37,605 bases of DNA from Gemmatimonadota bacterium (GCA_003152485.1 PMAE01000077.1:1-37605), one strand, 5' to 3'. Counted from the first letter of the stretch, positions 23,840-32,123 are shown. Numbers and translations: made by a program. Notes: a model not told the origin generated them from the letters alone.

Positions 23840-24525
23840 AGGCGCTCGTAGCCGACGACGACGAGGCCATGCGGAGTTTGGTCGAGGCGATCCTGACCGA
23901 TGCCGGCCACGACGTCATCACGGCCGAGGACGGCGCTCGCGCGTGGGAGCTGTTCGAACGGGAGCATCCTCCGCTGGTGCTACTCGACTGGCAGATGCCG
24001 GGGCTGAGCGGCGTCGAGGTGTGCGAGCGCATCCGTGCCAGCGAGGCCGCGCGGGACGCCTATCGAGACGCGTACGTCGTGATGGTCACCTCGCGAGGCG
24101 CGACCGCGGATCTGCTTCGCCTCCTCGATGCCGGGGCGGACGACTACGTCTCGAAGCCGCTCACCCCTGAGGCACTACGGACGCGCGTCGTCATCGCCGA
24201 GCGCGCGATTGCGGTCGACCAGGCGCGCCGCGCCGCGGAGGCGGCGTTGGCCCGTGCCCAGTGGTACGCGGGGATCGGCGAGACGGTGGTCGCGGTCCAG
24301 CACGAGATCAACAATCCCCTGGCTGCGCTGCTCGGCAACGTCGCGCTGATCACCGCCGGGCTGGCCACGCCCGACGAGGAGAAGCAATGCATCGGCGTGA
24401 TCACCGAGCAGGCTATGCGGATCGCCACGGTCGTGCGGCGGCTCGGATCGTTGCGTGAACCCCGGTCGGTCGAGTACGTGCACGGGTCGAAGATGTTGGA
24501 CCTCAGCGGGAAAGACAGCGGGTAG
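23836..24525 (+). CDS. receiver domain fused to a histidine-kinase DHp helix pair, without ATPase domain
   Basis: 229 residues from the ATG at 23836 (MKALVADDDEAM). Residues 1-120 are a receiver domain: acidic DDDE, phospho-acceptor Asp51 in LVLLDWQMPGLSG, conserved Thr/Ser (MVTSRG) and Lys (YVSKPLTPEAL). A helical linker leads to a HisKA-like dimerisation segment with the H-box VQHEINNPLAALLGN; His156 is the expected phospho-acceptor. The chain ends about 70 residues later, with no N, G1 or G2 boxes, so it cannot bind ATP as HATPase_c does. It could be a phosphotransfer intermediate or a scaffold for a partner kinase. The stop is genuine in the given sequence. Confidence 0.85.
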   Translation: MKALVADDDEAMRSLVEAILTDAGHDVITAEDGARAWELFEREHPPLVLLDWQMPGLSGVEVCERIRASEAARDAYRDAYVVMVTSRGATADLLRLLDAGADDYVSKPLTPEALRTRVVIAERAIAVDQARRAAEAALARAQWYAGIGETVVAVQHEINNPLAALLGNVALITAGLATPDEEKQCIGVITEQAMRIATVVRRLGSLREPRSVEYVHGSKMLDLSGKDSG

Positions 24526-24588
24526 CGGTTGCCCCTCTCACCTTGCGCCCTGCTTGGTGGGGTGTACTTTGCACCGCGTCTGCCCCTT

Positions 24589-24606
24589 CGCGCACGGGCG
24601 TGCGCG
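24589..24606. other. hairpin upstream of the SWIB gene
   Basis: CGCGCAC (24589-24595) and GTGCGCG (24600-24606) are a perfect 7-bp stem with a 4-nt loop, lying 50 bases before the SWIB start. It may be the terminator of the REC-DHp gene or part of the SWIB 5' untranslated region. Confidence 0.4.
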
Positions 24607-24656
24607 TTGGGCGACACCGGACCCGCGTTCGTCTCACTTCCGAGGAGCGACACCCG

Positions 24657-25013
24657 ATGGCCACAAAAAAGAAGAAGGCCGTGAAGAAGGCTACGAAACG
24701 CCCTGCGGCGAAGACGGCGGCGAAGCGCCCGGCGAAGAAGAAGGCGGCATCGAAGCGCAAGCCGAACGCCGCATTCATGAAGCCGATGCACCCGACGGCC
24801 GCGCTGGCCGCAGTCGTGGGATCATCGCCAATGCCGCGCACGGAAGTCACGAAGAAGCTGTGGCACTACATCAAGCGGAAGGGTCTCCAGGATCAGAAGG
24901 AGCGCCGCATGATCAACGCCGATGACGCGCTCAAGGTGGTCTTCGGTGGCAAGGCCCGCGTGTCGATGTTCGACATGACGAAGCTTGTCAACAAACACCT
25001 CAAGGACGCATAA
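24657..25013 (+). CDS. SWIB/MDM2-domain protein with lysine-rich, histone H1-like tail
   Basis: 118 residues from the ATG at 24657, with GAGGAG 10-15 bases upstream. The first about 37 residues are Lys/Ala-rich (MATKKKKAVKKATKRPAAK), the composition of histone H1 and bacterial Hc1-like tails. The rest is a compact SWIB domain: HPTAALAAVVGSSPMPRTEVTKKLWHYIKRKGLQD, then RRMINADDALKVVFGGKARVSMFDMTKLVNKHL. SWIB domains are best known from eukaryotic chromatin remodellers and from Chlamydia and several environmental bacterial phyla. The tail should bind DNA nonspecifically, so a nucleoid-associated role is likely; this is inference. A large inverted repeat follows the stop. Confidence 0.92.
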   Translation: MATKKKKAVKKATKRPAAKTAAKRPAKKKAASKRKPNAAFMKPMHPTAALAAVVGSSPMPRTEVTKKLWHYIKRKGLQDQKERRMINADDALKVVFGGKARVSMFDMTKLVNKHLKDA

Positions 25014-25022
25014 CCCATTTCG

Positions 25023-25069
25023 GCCGCGGACCCGGCTCGGCGATTCTCGCCGGGCATCCGGACCGCGGC
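25023..25069. terminator. nested inverted repeat between the SWIB and signal peptidase genes
   Basis: Outer stem: GCCGCGG (25023-25029) with CCGCGGC (25063-25069). Inner stem: GCTCGGCGA (25035-25043) with TCGCCGGGC (25047-25055), one wobble pair and a TTC loop. There is no T-tract. Position and strength suggest termination or 3'-end protection of the SWIB mRNA. Confidence 0.5.
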
Positions 25070-25082
25070 GAGTGGGACCACG

Positions 25083-25937
25083 GTGGCGATAATGGCCGGT
25101 ACGCCTCAGGGCAGTACACCTCGGGGGACCGGTCCAGCGGGATCCGGCGCATCAGCGAGCACGGCGGGTGGGAACCACACGCCCGCCGTCCGCTCGCCGG
25201 ATCGCCGCCCCCTGGGTGACGAGATCAAGTCACTGTTTGCCGGGGACAACGTCAAGTCGATCCTCGGCGCGATCCTCGTTTTTCTGTTCGTACGCACATT
25301 TCTCGTCGAGGCGTATCGGATTCCGTCGGGCAGCATGGAGCCGACGCTGCTCATCGGCGATTGGTTGTTCGTCAACAACCTCGCGTACGGCCCGCATATC
25401 CCCTTTACCAGCCTGTCGCTTCCGGGATATACCGCGCCCAAGCGCCGCGACGTCGTCGTGTTCAAATCACCGCCCCAGATCGACGAGCCGGCCGACCCGA
25501 CACCGATCCTCGTCAAGCGGCTGTGGGGGACACCCGGCGATACGCTGTTCATGCGCGACGGCATTTTGCGCATCAATGGCGAAGCGTTGCCGCAAGGACC
25601 GGAATTCGCCAACAACATCCAGCAGCCGGACCGGCCCGATTCGCTGTTCAGTTGGCAGCGACGCTACGGACTCACGGCATCGCGGTTTGGTGCGGCGCCG
25701 CTGGAGCCAACGCACGACAACTGGGGACCGATCGTCGTACCGCCGAAGCACTACTTCATGCTGGGCGACAATCGGTACGAGTCGAAAGACAGTCGCTATT
25801 GGGGGTTCGTGCCCAGCGAGAATTTGCGCGGCCGGCCGCTCTTCGTGTATTACTCCTACGACACCGAGACCGGTCTCCCATACTTCCGGGGGATCACCGA
25901 GATCCGTTGGGGGCGTCTGGGGCACTGGATTCGCTGA
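25083..25937 (+). CDS. lepB: signal peptidase I
   Basis: 284 residues from the GTG at 25083; an ATG three codons later (25092) is equally possible. A Gly/Ser/Thr-rich cytoplasmic N-terminus of about 50 residues leads to one membrane anchor (SILGAILVFLFVRTFLVEAY). The catalytic domain is canonical: Ser84 in IPSGSMEPTLLIGD and Lys145 in ILVKRLWGTPGD form the Ser/Lys dyad, and box E is MLGDNRYESKDSRYWGFV. It cleaves Sec and Tat signal peptides at the outer face of the inner membrane. This is the housekeeping-type enzyme, in contrast to the Thr-variant homologue at 16431. It follows the SWIB gene by 70 bases, with a strong hairpin between them. Confidence 0.95.
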   Translation: MAIMAGTPQGSTPRGTGPAGSGASASTAGGNHTPAVRSPDRRPLGDEIKSLFAGDNVKSILGAILVFLFVRTFLVEAYRIPSGSMEPTLLIGDWLFVNNLAYGPHIPFTSLSLPGYTAPKRRDVVVFKSPPQIDEPADPTPILVKRLWGTPGDTLFMRDGILRINGEALPQGPEFANNIQQPDRPDSLFSWQRRYGLTASRFGAAPLEPTHDNWGPIVVPPKHYFMLGDNRYESKDSRYWGFVPSENLRGRPLFVYYSYDTETGLPYFRGITEIRWGRLGHWIR

Positions 25938-25994
25938 GGTCCCGCTCTTGCACGGGCACCACTCGCAGGTCTCCCCTTCCGAGGAGCCGATGCC

Positions 25995-26636
25995 ATGGCT
26001 GTCCGCGTCCGCGAAATACACCCCGCCGTTGTTCATGCCCCGATCGCCCTGCTCCCGTTGGCGATCGCCGCTGACGTACTCGGCCGCATTACGCATCGCC
26101 GTTCGCTCCGCGAGGCGGGGCGCCACCTGATGCCCATTGCCGCGGTCGGCGCCGCCGCCGCCGCCCTCACGGGACTCATCGCCCAGCACGAGGTCCAGGC
26201 GGACGGCCGGGCCCGCGACATGTTGATCACGCACCGGAATGTGAACCTCACGGTGGTGGGCCTCGCGACTGCCCTCGCGGCCTGGCGGTGGCGCCGCCGT
26301 ACCGCATCGCCCGGGTACCTCGCGCTCGGGCTCGCTGGCGTGGGACTCCTGGGGTACTCGGCGTTTCTCGGGACGAAAATGGTGTACGCACATGGCGTCG
26401 GCGTCGATGCCGCGGGTGGGATTCGCCCCCACGAGCGATCCGTGCCCGATCACGGGAACGCGGCCGCCGTGCGGACCGCTGCCGGCGACATGTTGCGCGG
26501 GCTCACGCACGCTGCCGTCGATCGCGTACAGCGGGTGACGTTACATCGTGATGCCGTCCGGTCCCTCAAGTCCGGCGCCGCCGACCTCACGCAGGCCGGC
26601 ACAGGCGCCCCCGCCACCAGGCGCGCCCTCGACTGA
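25995..26636 (+). CDS. DUF2231-family membrane protein
   Basis: 213 residues; GAGGAG lies 9 bases before the ATG. It opens with VREIHPAVVHAPIALLPLAIAADVLG, the His-Pro-x-x-x-His-x-Pro signature of DUF2231, where the His residues have been suggested to bind metal or heme. Four helices follow, with a conserved His in ITHRNVNL. The C-terminal about 75 residues are polar and Ala/Arg/Thr-rich, a tail not typical of the family. The function of DUF2231 proteins is not established. The gene starts 57 bases after signal peptidase and ends just before an 11-bp tandem repeat. Confidence 0.8.
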   Translation: MAVRVREIHPAVVHAPIALLPLAIAADVLGRITHRRSLREAGRHLMPIAAVGAAAAALTGLIAQHEVQADGRARDMLITHRNVNLTVVGLATALAAWRWRRRTASPGYLALGLAGVGLLGYSAFLGTKMVYAHGVGVDAAGGIRPHERSVPDHGNAAAVRTAAGDMLRGLTHAAVDRVQRVTLHRDAVRSLKSGAADLTQAGTGAPATRRALD

Positions 26637-26655
26637 GAGCGAGCTGGCGGACCGA

Positions 26656-26697
26656 GCCCGGGTCGCGCCCGGGTCGCGCCCGGGTCGCGCCCGGGTC
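26656..26697. repeat. 11-bp tandem repeat, nearly four copies
   Basis: The unit GCCCGGGTCGC recurs at 26656, 26667, 26678 and 26689 (the last incomplete). Each contains the palindrome CCCGGG. The 11-bp period is close to one DNA turn, so identical faces are stacked on one side of the helix. It lies directly upstream of a TACCTT -10-like hexamer and the membrane-protein start at 26723. Confidence 0.85.
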
Positions 26698-26722
26698 GGG
26701 GTATCGGTACCTTAGGCTCTAC

Positions 26723-27256
26723 ATGCCCGGCTTCTTCCCGCGACACACGATCGCATGGAAGGTCGAAGAGCCGCCAGCGTTTCGCGCACTGACGCTGTCG
26801 GTCGTCGAAATCGGGCTCCTGGCCGGGGTGATTTATCGCCTCGTCCGGGCGCTCCTGTTAGCGCACGTTCCGGGCGGAAGCATCGTGTACGTGGGCGGTA
26901 TCTATGTCGTGCTGGCGTTGCTCCTGTGCGGGGCCGCCGCGGCGCATCTCGGCAATTATCCCATCAGTCACTGGGTATGGCGCGTTCCACTGTTCGCGGT
27001 CCTCGAGGTGTGCGGCGAGATGGCCACCAGCGTATTGCTCATCGCGTTGCATCGCGAACGCATCGGCACCGCGCGCGCCGATTGGGACGACTGGCCCTCC
27101 TTGGCGGTCCACGCCCTGGCACTCCGTACGCTGATGGTCTGTCTGTTCGCCCTCGTCCTGGCGGGGGTCGTGCAGGTCGTGCGGAACGCGCTGTTACGAC
27201 ATACGAACCGCGGCTCGACCGTGGCAGCCGTCCGCGAGGGCCGCACCGGCGGGTAG
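26723..27256 (+). CDS. membrane protein of unknown function
   Basis: 177 residues with four hydrophobic helices: LTLSVVEIGLLAGVIYRLVR, IVYVGGIYVVLALLLCGAAAA, VPLFAVLEVCGEMATSVLLIA and LRTLMVCLFALVLAGVVQVV. The ends are polar. There is no recognisable family motif. TACCTT at 26708-26713 lies 9 bases before the ATG and no Shine-Dalgarno is visible, so the mRNA may be leaderless. It precedes homoserine kinase by 27 bases on the same strand and may be transcribed with the threonine genes, but nothing in its sequence indicates a role in that pathway. Confidence 0.7.
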   Translation: MPGFFPRHTIAWKVEEPPAFRALTLSVVEIGLLAGVIYRLVRALLLAHVPGGSIVYVGGIYVVLALLLCGAAAAHLGNYPISHWVWRVPLFAVLEVCGEMATSVLLIALHRERIGTARADWDDWPSLAVHALALRTLMVCLFALVLAGVVQVVRNALLRHTNRGSTVAAVREGRTGG

Positions 27257-27283
27257 CTGCATTCGCGCCACCGTGAGCCGGCC

Positions 27284-28234
27284 ATGAATCGACCCGCATC
27301 GCCAGCACCGCTCCGACGGGCGCGCGTCCGTGTCCCGGCCAGCTCATCCAACCTCGGCGCGGGGTTCGATTGTCTGGGCATCGCGCTCGGTCGCTATCTC
27401 ACCGCCGAGTACGTGCCGTCACCCGATGGGCGCAGGCCTGGCCTCCAGGTGGAACGACGCGGAACACTCCGCGCGCTCGACGACCGGCCGGATGATCGCG
27501 ATCTCATCGTCCGCGTGTTTCACCGCTTTCTCGAGCGACTCGGCGCCGTCGCGCCCGTCGGCACGCTGACACTCGATTCCGAGATCCCGATCGCGCGCGG
27601 GCTCGGTTCGTCGGCCGCGGCCGTCGTGGCGGGCATGGCACTCGCCGCCGCGGCCGCGGACATGCCACTCCAACTCGCGGACGCGCTCCACGTGGCCCGG
27701 GAATACGAAGACCACCTCGACAACATCGCCCCGTCAATCCTCGGCGGATTGGTGGCCGTCACCGCAGGCGATGGCGGAGCGCCGCATGCGTTTCGCTTGC
27801 CGCTCTCCGACCGCGTCGGGTTCGCCTTCGCCGCGCCCGGTCTCGAGCTCGAGACGCGACGGGCGCGGGCCGCGCTGCCGCGTACCGTGTCGCACGGCGA
27901 TGCCGTCCACAACATCGGTGCCATGGCCGCCCTCGTCCGCGCGCTCGCCATCGGTGATCCCGACCTGATGCGGCTCGGCTTGTCGGACCGATTGCACGTA
28001 CGCTACCGCGTGCCGCTCATCCCGGGCGCGGAACAGGCGATGCAGGCCGCGTGCGCGGCCGGCGCGTGGGGGGCGACCATCTCGGGCGCCGGGTCCGGTC
28101 TGCTCGCCATCGCCGCACCGGACCGGGCGTTCGATGTTGCCGACGCGATGGCGGATGCGTTTCGGACGACGAGTGGCGCGGGTGTCGTCTTTTTTGCGGC
28201 CGAGCCGGATGCGAGAGGGGCGACCGTTGACTGA
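27284..28234 (+). CDS. thrB: homoserine kinase
   Basis: 316 residues, GHMP kinase fold. Substrate-binding N-terminal motif VRVPASSSNLGAGFDCLGIAL, ATP-binding loop IPIARGLGSSAAAVVAGM (residues 101-118), and the C-terminal glycine-rich motif WGATISGAGSGLLAI. These three GHMP motifs with the NLGAGFDCLG start are specific for homoserine kinase. It phosphorylates homoserine with ATP to O-phosphohomoserine, the substrate of the next gene's product. Its last 8 coding bases overlap the likely TTG start of threonine synthase, so the pair is translationally coupled. Confidence 0.95.
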   Translation: MNRPASPAPLRRARVRVPASSSNLGAGFDCLGIALGRYLTAEYVPSPDGRRPGLQVERRGTLRALDDRPDDRDLIVRVFHRFLERLGAVAPVGTLTLDSEIPIARGLGSSAAAVVAGMALAAAAADMPLQLADALHVAREYEDHLDNIAPSILGGLVAVTAGDGGAPHAFRLPLSDRVGFAFAAPGLELETRRARAALPRTVSHGDAVHNIGAMAALVRALAIGDPDLMRLGLSDRLHVRYRVPLIPGAEQAMQAACAAGAWGATISGAGSGLLAIAAPDRAFDVADAMADAFRTTSGAGVVFFAAEPDARGATVD

Positions 28235-29333
28235 GTCGCGCATGACCGGCTCGACTCGAGGGGTGACGTCCGACGAACGGGGCGTCCTGGCGCGCTACGC
28301 GAGCTTTCTCCCGGTCACACCGGCTACGCCACGTCTGTCCCTGCAGGAGGGCGACACCCCGCTGATCGCGGTACCGCGACTCGCGGCCTGGGTCGGCGTG
28401 TCGGAGCTGTTCGTGAAGTTCGAGGGGATGAACCCTACCGGCTCCTTCAAGGACCGCGGGATGGTGGTTGCCGTCGCCAAGGCGGTCGAGCGCGGGGCCC
28501 GGACGATCATGTGTGCCTCGACCGGGAACACCGCCGCCAGCGCGGCCGCGTATGCCGCGCGAGCCGGTATCACCGCGGTCGTGTTACTTCCCAGGGGAAA
28601 GGTCGCCGGCGCCAAAGTGTCGCAGGCCTTGGCCTACGGCGCGCGCGCCATCGCGCTGGACACCGGGTTCGATGCGGCGCTCGACGTCGCGCGGGGATTG
28701 ACCGCGCGCTACATGGTGGAGCTGGTCAATTCCGTCAATCCGCATCGCATCGCGGGACAAGCGACGGCGGCGTACGAAATCTGCGACATCTTGGGCGACG
28801 CGCCCGACGTGCTCGCGCTCCCGGTCGGAAACGGTGGCAATATCTCGGCCTATTGGGCGGGATTTCGCCGGTATCGAGAGGCCGGGTACACGACCTCGCT
28901 GCCCGTCATTCTAGGTGGCCAGGCCGCGGGCGCCGCGCCCCTCGTGCTTGGCCATCCGGTCGAGTCGCCGGATACGATCGCGAGCGCGATCCGCATCGGC
29001 CGGCCCGCCAGTTGGGAGACGGCGGTCGCCGCCGCCACGGAGTCGCACGGCGAGTTTCGCGCGGTGACCGACGCCCAGATTCTCGAGGCCTACCGCGAGG
29101 TGGCGCGGCGTGAAGGCATTTTTTGCGAGCCGTCGTCCGCCGCCGGTGTGGCTGCCCTGCGGGACAGCGTAGCGGCCGGGCGCACGAGCGCGGACGCGAC
29201 GTGCGTCTGTGTGTGTACCGGACACGGGCTCAAGGACGCCCAGTTCGCACCCGGGCTCGACGATCAGGCCGCTCCCCTCCCGGCGACCGTCGAGGCTGTC
29301 GCAGCGGCGCTTGGGCTCGCGGAACGATCGTAG
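28227..29333 (+). CDS. thrC: threonine synthase
   Basis: 368 residues from the TTG at 28227, chosen because GAGAGGGG lies 5-12 bases upstream; an ATG at 28242 is the alternative but is too far from that site. It is a PLP enzyme of the short threonine synthase group. Lys75 in NPTGSFKDRGM forms the Schiff base, CASTGNTAASAAAYAARAG binds the cofactor phosphate region, and LPVGNGGNISAYWAGF and CEPSSAAGVAAL complete the fold. It converts O-phosphohomoserine to threonine. Being coupled to thrB, it completes the last two steps of threonine synthesis. Homoserine dehydrogenase is not in the window. Confidence 0.95.
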   Translation: MTESRMTGSTRGVTSDERGVLARYASFLPVTPATPRLSLQEGDTPLIAVPRLAAWVGVSELFVKFEGMNPTGSFKDRGMVVAVAKAVERGARTIMCASTGNTAASAAAYAARAGITAVVLLPRGKVAGAKVSQALAYGARAIALDTGFDAALDVARGLTARYMVELVNSVNPHRIAGQATAAYEICDILGDAPDVLALPVGNGGNISAYWAGFRRYREAGYTTSLPVILGGQAAGAAPLVLGHPVESPDTIASAIRIGRPASWETAVAAATESHGEFRAVTDAQILEAYREVARREGIFCEPSSAAGVAALRDSVAAGRTSADATCVCVCTGHGLKDAQFAPGLDDQAAPLPATVEAVAAALGLAERS

Positions 29334-29497
29334 CCGGCGTTCAGTTGACGACGGGAGCGGACGGCTGATCTTCACGGCCGCCGGTAGCCGTGGAGTAGCG
29401 GCCCCTAGCCCCTGGCAAATGGCCGTCCCGGAACCTCGCCCCATCCCGCCGGATATCTTTCCCGCACGACTTGGCTCTCAACGGAGTAATGCGACAT

Positions 29498-29947
29498 ATG
29501 TATGACGAACGGTTTGTGGCGCCTATGCGCCAAGAGTTGACGCGCCTCGGGGTCCAGGAGCTGCGCACGACCGCGGCAGTCGATGACGCCATCAAATCCA
29601 CGCCGGGTACGACACTCGTCGTCGTCAATTCGGTCTGCGGATGTGCGGCCCGCAACGCGCGACCGGCGGTGGCTCAAGCACTGACCCACGCCGTGCGCCC
29701 CGATCACCTGACCACGGTCTTCGCGGGACAGGATACGGAGGCCACGCACAAGGCCCGCAGCTACTTCGCCGGTTACGCGCCCTCGTCGCCACAGATCGCG
29801 CTGATGCGCGATGGACAGGTGGTGTACATGATCGAGCGATACCAGATCGAGGGCCGTGATGCCGCGGCCATCGCGCGAGACCTCACCGACGCGTTCGATC
29901 GCTTTTGCCAGCCCGCGGGCGCGGCTGCGGAGCGTACGACCGCCTGA
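29498..29947 (+). CDS. BrxA/BrxB-family bacilliredoxin
   Basis: 149 residues from the ATG at 29498, with CGGAG 11-15 bases upstream; in-frame starts at 29489 and 29471 are less well placed. Thioredoxin-like fold with the CGC active site: Cys47 and Cys49 in VVVNSVCGCAARNARPAV, the signature of the YphP/YqiW (DUF1094) family. Further family motifs are VFAGQDTEATHKARSYF and SSPQIALMRDGQVVYMIERYQIEGR. In Bacillus these proteins remove bacillithiol from oxidised proteins. Whether this organism makes bacillithiol cannot be told from the window, and a general thiol-disulfide role is possible. It stands alone between thrC and a two-component pair. Confidence 0.93.
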   Translation: MYDERFVAPMRQELTRLGVQELRTTAAVDDAIKSTPGTTLVVVNSVCGCAARNARPAVAQALTHAVRPDHLTTVFAGQDTEATHKARSYFAGYAPSSPQIALMRDGQVVYMIERYQIEGRDAAAIARDLTDAFDRFCQPAGAAAERTTA

Positions 29948-29986
29948 TCACGGTCCCGCGTACGGCGGCGGGGCGGGTGCCCAGGC

Positions 29987-30655
29987 GTGCGCGTACTGGT
30001 AGTCGAGGATGATAGTGATCTCGCCGGAATCCTGGCTCAGGGTTTCGGCGAGCATCACATCGAAACGGTCGTGGCGGCCACCTTCGCGCACGGCCACGAG
30101 CGCGCGGCGCTCGGCACCTACGATGTCATTGTGCTCGACGTGCTGCTGCCGGACGGCGACGGATTCAATCTGTGCGCGGCGCTCCGGGCCCGGCGAATCA
30201 CGACCCCGATCCTCATGCTGACCGCCCGCGATGCGGTGGACGATCGGGTCCGCGGCTTAGAAGCGGGCGCCGACGACTATCTGACGAAGCCGTTCGCCTT
30301 CCGCGAGTTGCTCGCGCGTGTGCGCGCCCTCGGCCGGCGCCGGCCGGCGATTGCCCCCGAGCGGCTCCAGGTCGCGAACCTCGATATCGATCTTGCCGCC
30401 CGCCGCGTGGCTCGCTCAGGCCAGGCGATTCCGCTCACCGCACGTGAGTTCGCGTTACTCGAGTTCTTTGCCCGGCACGAAGGCATCGTGGTGGACCGCG
30501 CGGCGATCGCTGCCCATGTATGGGACGACAATCACGACCCATTCACGAACGTGCTGGAGGTACTTGTCCGTCGCCTGCGGCGGAAGATCGATGATGAGTT
30601 CGAGCCGAAGTTGATCCATACCATCCGCGGGGCGGGGTATCGGTTTGGTCCCTGA
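29987..30655 (+). CDS. OmpR/PhoB-family response regulator
   Basis: 222 residues from the GTG at 29987. Receiver domain with VVEDDSDL, phospho-acceptor Asp51 in VIVLDVLLPDGDG, LTARDAVDDRV and Lys in YLTKPFAF. The C-terminal winged helix has the Trans_reg_C pattern: PLTAREFALLEFFARHEGIVVDRAAIAAHVW, NVLEVLVRRLRRKI and IHTIRGAGYRFGP. It binds direct DNA repeats as a dimer and recruits or blocks RNA polymerase. The sensor kinase gene begins inside its last codons. Target genes are unknown. Confidence 0.95.
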   Translation: MRVLVVEDDSDLAGILAQGFGEHHIETVVAATFAHGHERAALGTYDVIVLDVLLPDGDGFNLCAALRARRITTPILMLTARDAVDDRVRGLEAGADDYLTKPFAFRELLARVRALGRRRPAIAPERLQVANLDIDLAARRVARSGQAIPLTAREFALLEFFARHEGIVVDRAAIAAHVWDDNHDPFTNVLEVLVRRLRRKIDDEFEPKLIHTIRGAGYRFGP

Positions 30656-32057
30656 CCGGCCGGAGACGGGCATCGTCGGCTCCGCGCTCTCGCGGAGAGC
30701 CGACGGCGGCGCGGATAGGGCGCATGCCGCGACCTCGGACACGCTTGGGTCGCCGAACCGGGTCGTGCCGTTGACCGCGCGCGCGCTGCGCCGGCTCCGG
30801 CTGCAGCTGACCGCGTGGTATGTCGGCACCTTTGCCCTGATCCTCGCGGTTTTGGGCGTCGCGCTGTTCGCGGTCATCGCCCGTCAATTGGCTCGGGATC
30901 TGGACGCGTCGCTCCACGCCGCTACGCGGGCCGTCGCGCAGGCCGCGCAGATCCGCGAGGTTGAAGCCGTGTCGGCGACCGGTAGCGTCGTCGATGCCGT
31001 CGAGGAGCTCACGATTCCCGGTCGCGAGCTGTATCTCTTTGATTCAGCCGGGCGTCCCCTGACCCCGTCACAGGCGTCGCCCCAAATCGTCGAGGTGGCG
31101 CGGCGCGCGGCCGTGGCTGGTGCAGCGGACCAGCACTACAAACGCCAGACTGCGGCGCCCGGCGAGCGCACGCTGCAGGTCCATGCCGAGCGGTTCACCC
31201 TGCGGAGTGGCACGCGGTACGTGGCCGCCGCAGTGGCCGATCGGGTGGAACTCGAGGATCGCTACGCGGCCCTTATCGGCACGCTCGCGGGTGCCGCCGC
31301 GGCCGCATTGCTCCTGGTGGCAGCGGGGGGCTGGTTCCTGGCGGGGAAGGCGACCGCGCCCGTGGAGCGCGCGCTCGCCCACATGCGCCGGTTCATGGCC
31401 GATGCGGCCCATGAGCTTCGGACGCCGGTGGCCGTGCTTCGGAGTCGCTCGGAGGTGGCGCTGCAGCGCGAACGGGAGCCGGCGGCCTATGTGGCCGCGC
31501 TCTCTGCGATCGGCGCCGAATCGGAGCGTCTCGGGGGCATCGTCGACGACCTACTGATCCTCGCACGGGCCGATGCGGGCGAACGGCCGGTCGTACGCCG
31601 ACGGCTCTACCTCGATGACGTCGTGCTCGAAGCGGTGGACGGCGTCCGGGTGTTAGCCGAGCGACGCGGGGTGGAGCTCGCGGTCTCCGAATTCGAGGAG
31701 GCGGCCGTCGACGCCGATCCCCAACTGCTGCGTCAGCTGGTCGTGATCGTGCTCGACAACGCCATCAAGTTCACTCCGACCGGGGGCCGTGTCTCGCTGC
31801 GCGTGCGCGCCGACGATGGGCGCGCGGTCGTCACTGTCGATGATACCGGCGTCGGCATCGCCGACTCGGAACTTCCCTACATCTTCGACCGGTTCTATCG
31901 CGGAGGCGATGCGCGCTCACGCGGCAACGGCGCCGGACTCGGCTTGTCGATCGCGCGGTGGATCGCCGACGCCCATCGTGCGACGATCGAGGTGGCGTCG
32001 ACTCCCGGGGCGGGCACCCGGATCACGATCCGGTTCCCGGCAGTCAGCAATCAGTGA
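30645..32057 (+). CDS. sensor histidine kinase (OmpR-partner type)
   Basis: 470 residues from the TTG at 30645, overlapping the regulator by 11 bases. Topology: a Ser/Ala/Asp-rich cytoplasmic N-terminus, TM1 (LTAWYVGTFALILAVLGVALFAVI), a periplasmic sensor of about 140 residues, and TM2 (LIGTLAGAAAAALLLVAAGGWFLAG). The HAMP domain usual after TM2 is almost absent: only about 20 residues separate TM2 from the H-box FMADAAHELRTPVAV (His256). N-box (VIVLDNAIKFTPTGG), G1 (DDTGVGI), F (IFDRFYRG) and G2 (GNGAGLGLSIA) are complete, so the kinase should be active. The stimulus is unknown. Confidence 0.93.
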   Translation: MVPDRPETGIVGSALSRRADGGADRAHAATSDTLGSPNRVVPLTARALRRLRLQLTAWYVGTFALILAVLGVALFAVIARQLARDLDASLHAATRAVAQAAQIREVEAVSATGSVVDAVEELTIPGRELYLFDSAGRPLTPSQASPQIVEVARRAAVAGAADQHYKRQTAAPGERTLQVHAERFTLRSGTRYVAAAVADRVELEDRYAALIGTLAGAAAAALLLVAAGGWFLAGKATAPVERALAHMRRFMADAAHELRTPVAVLRSRSEVALQREREPAAYVAALSAIGAESERLGGIVDDLLILARADAGERPVVRRRLYLDDVVLEAVDGVRVLAERRGVELAVSEFEEAAVDADPQLLRQLVVIVLDNAIKFTPTGGRVSLRVRADDGRAVVTVDDTGVGIADSELPYIFDRFYRGGDARSRGNGAGLGLSIARWIADAHRATIEVASTPGAGTRITIRFPAVSNQ

Positions 32058-32123
32058 CCCGCGGCTGTGGGCCTCAGCGTGGTCGCGGCGCCCCGGACTC
32101 CGCCCAGACACGGATCACTGGCT

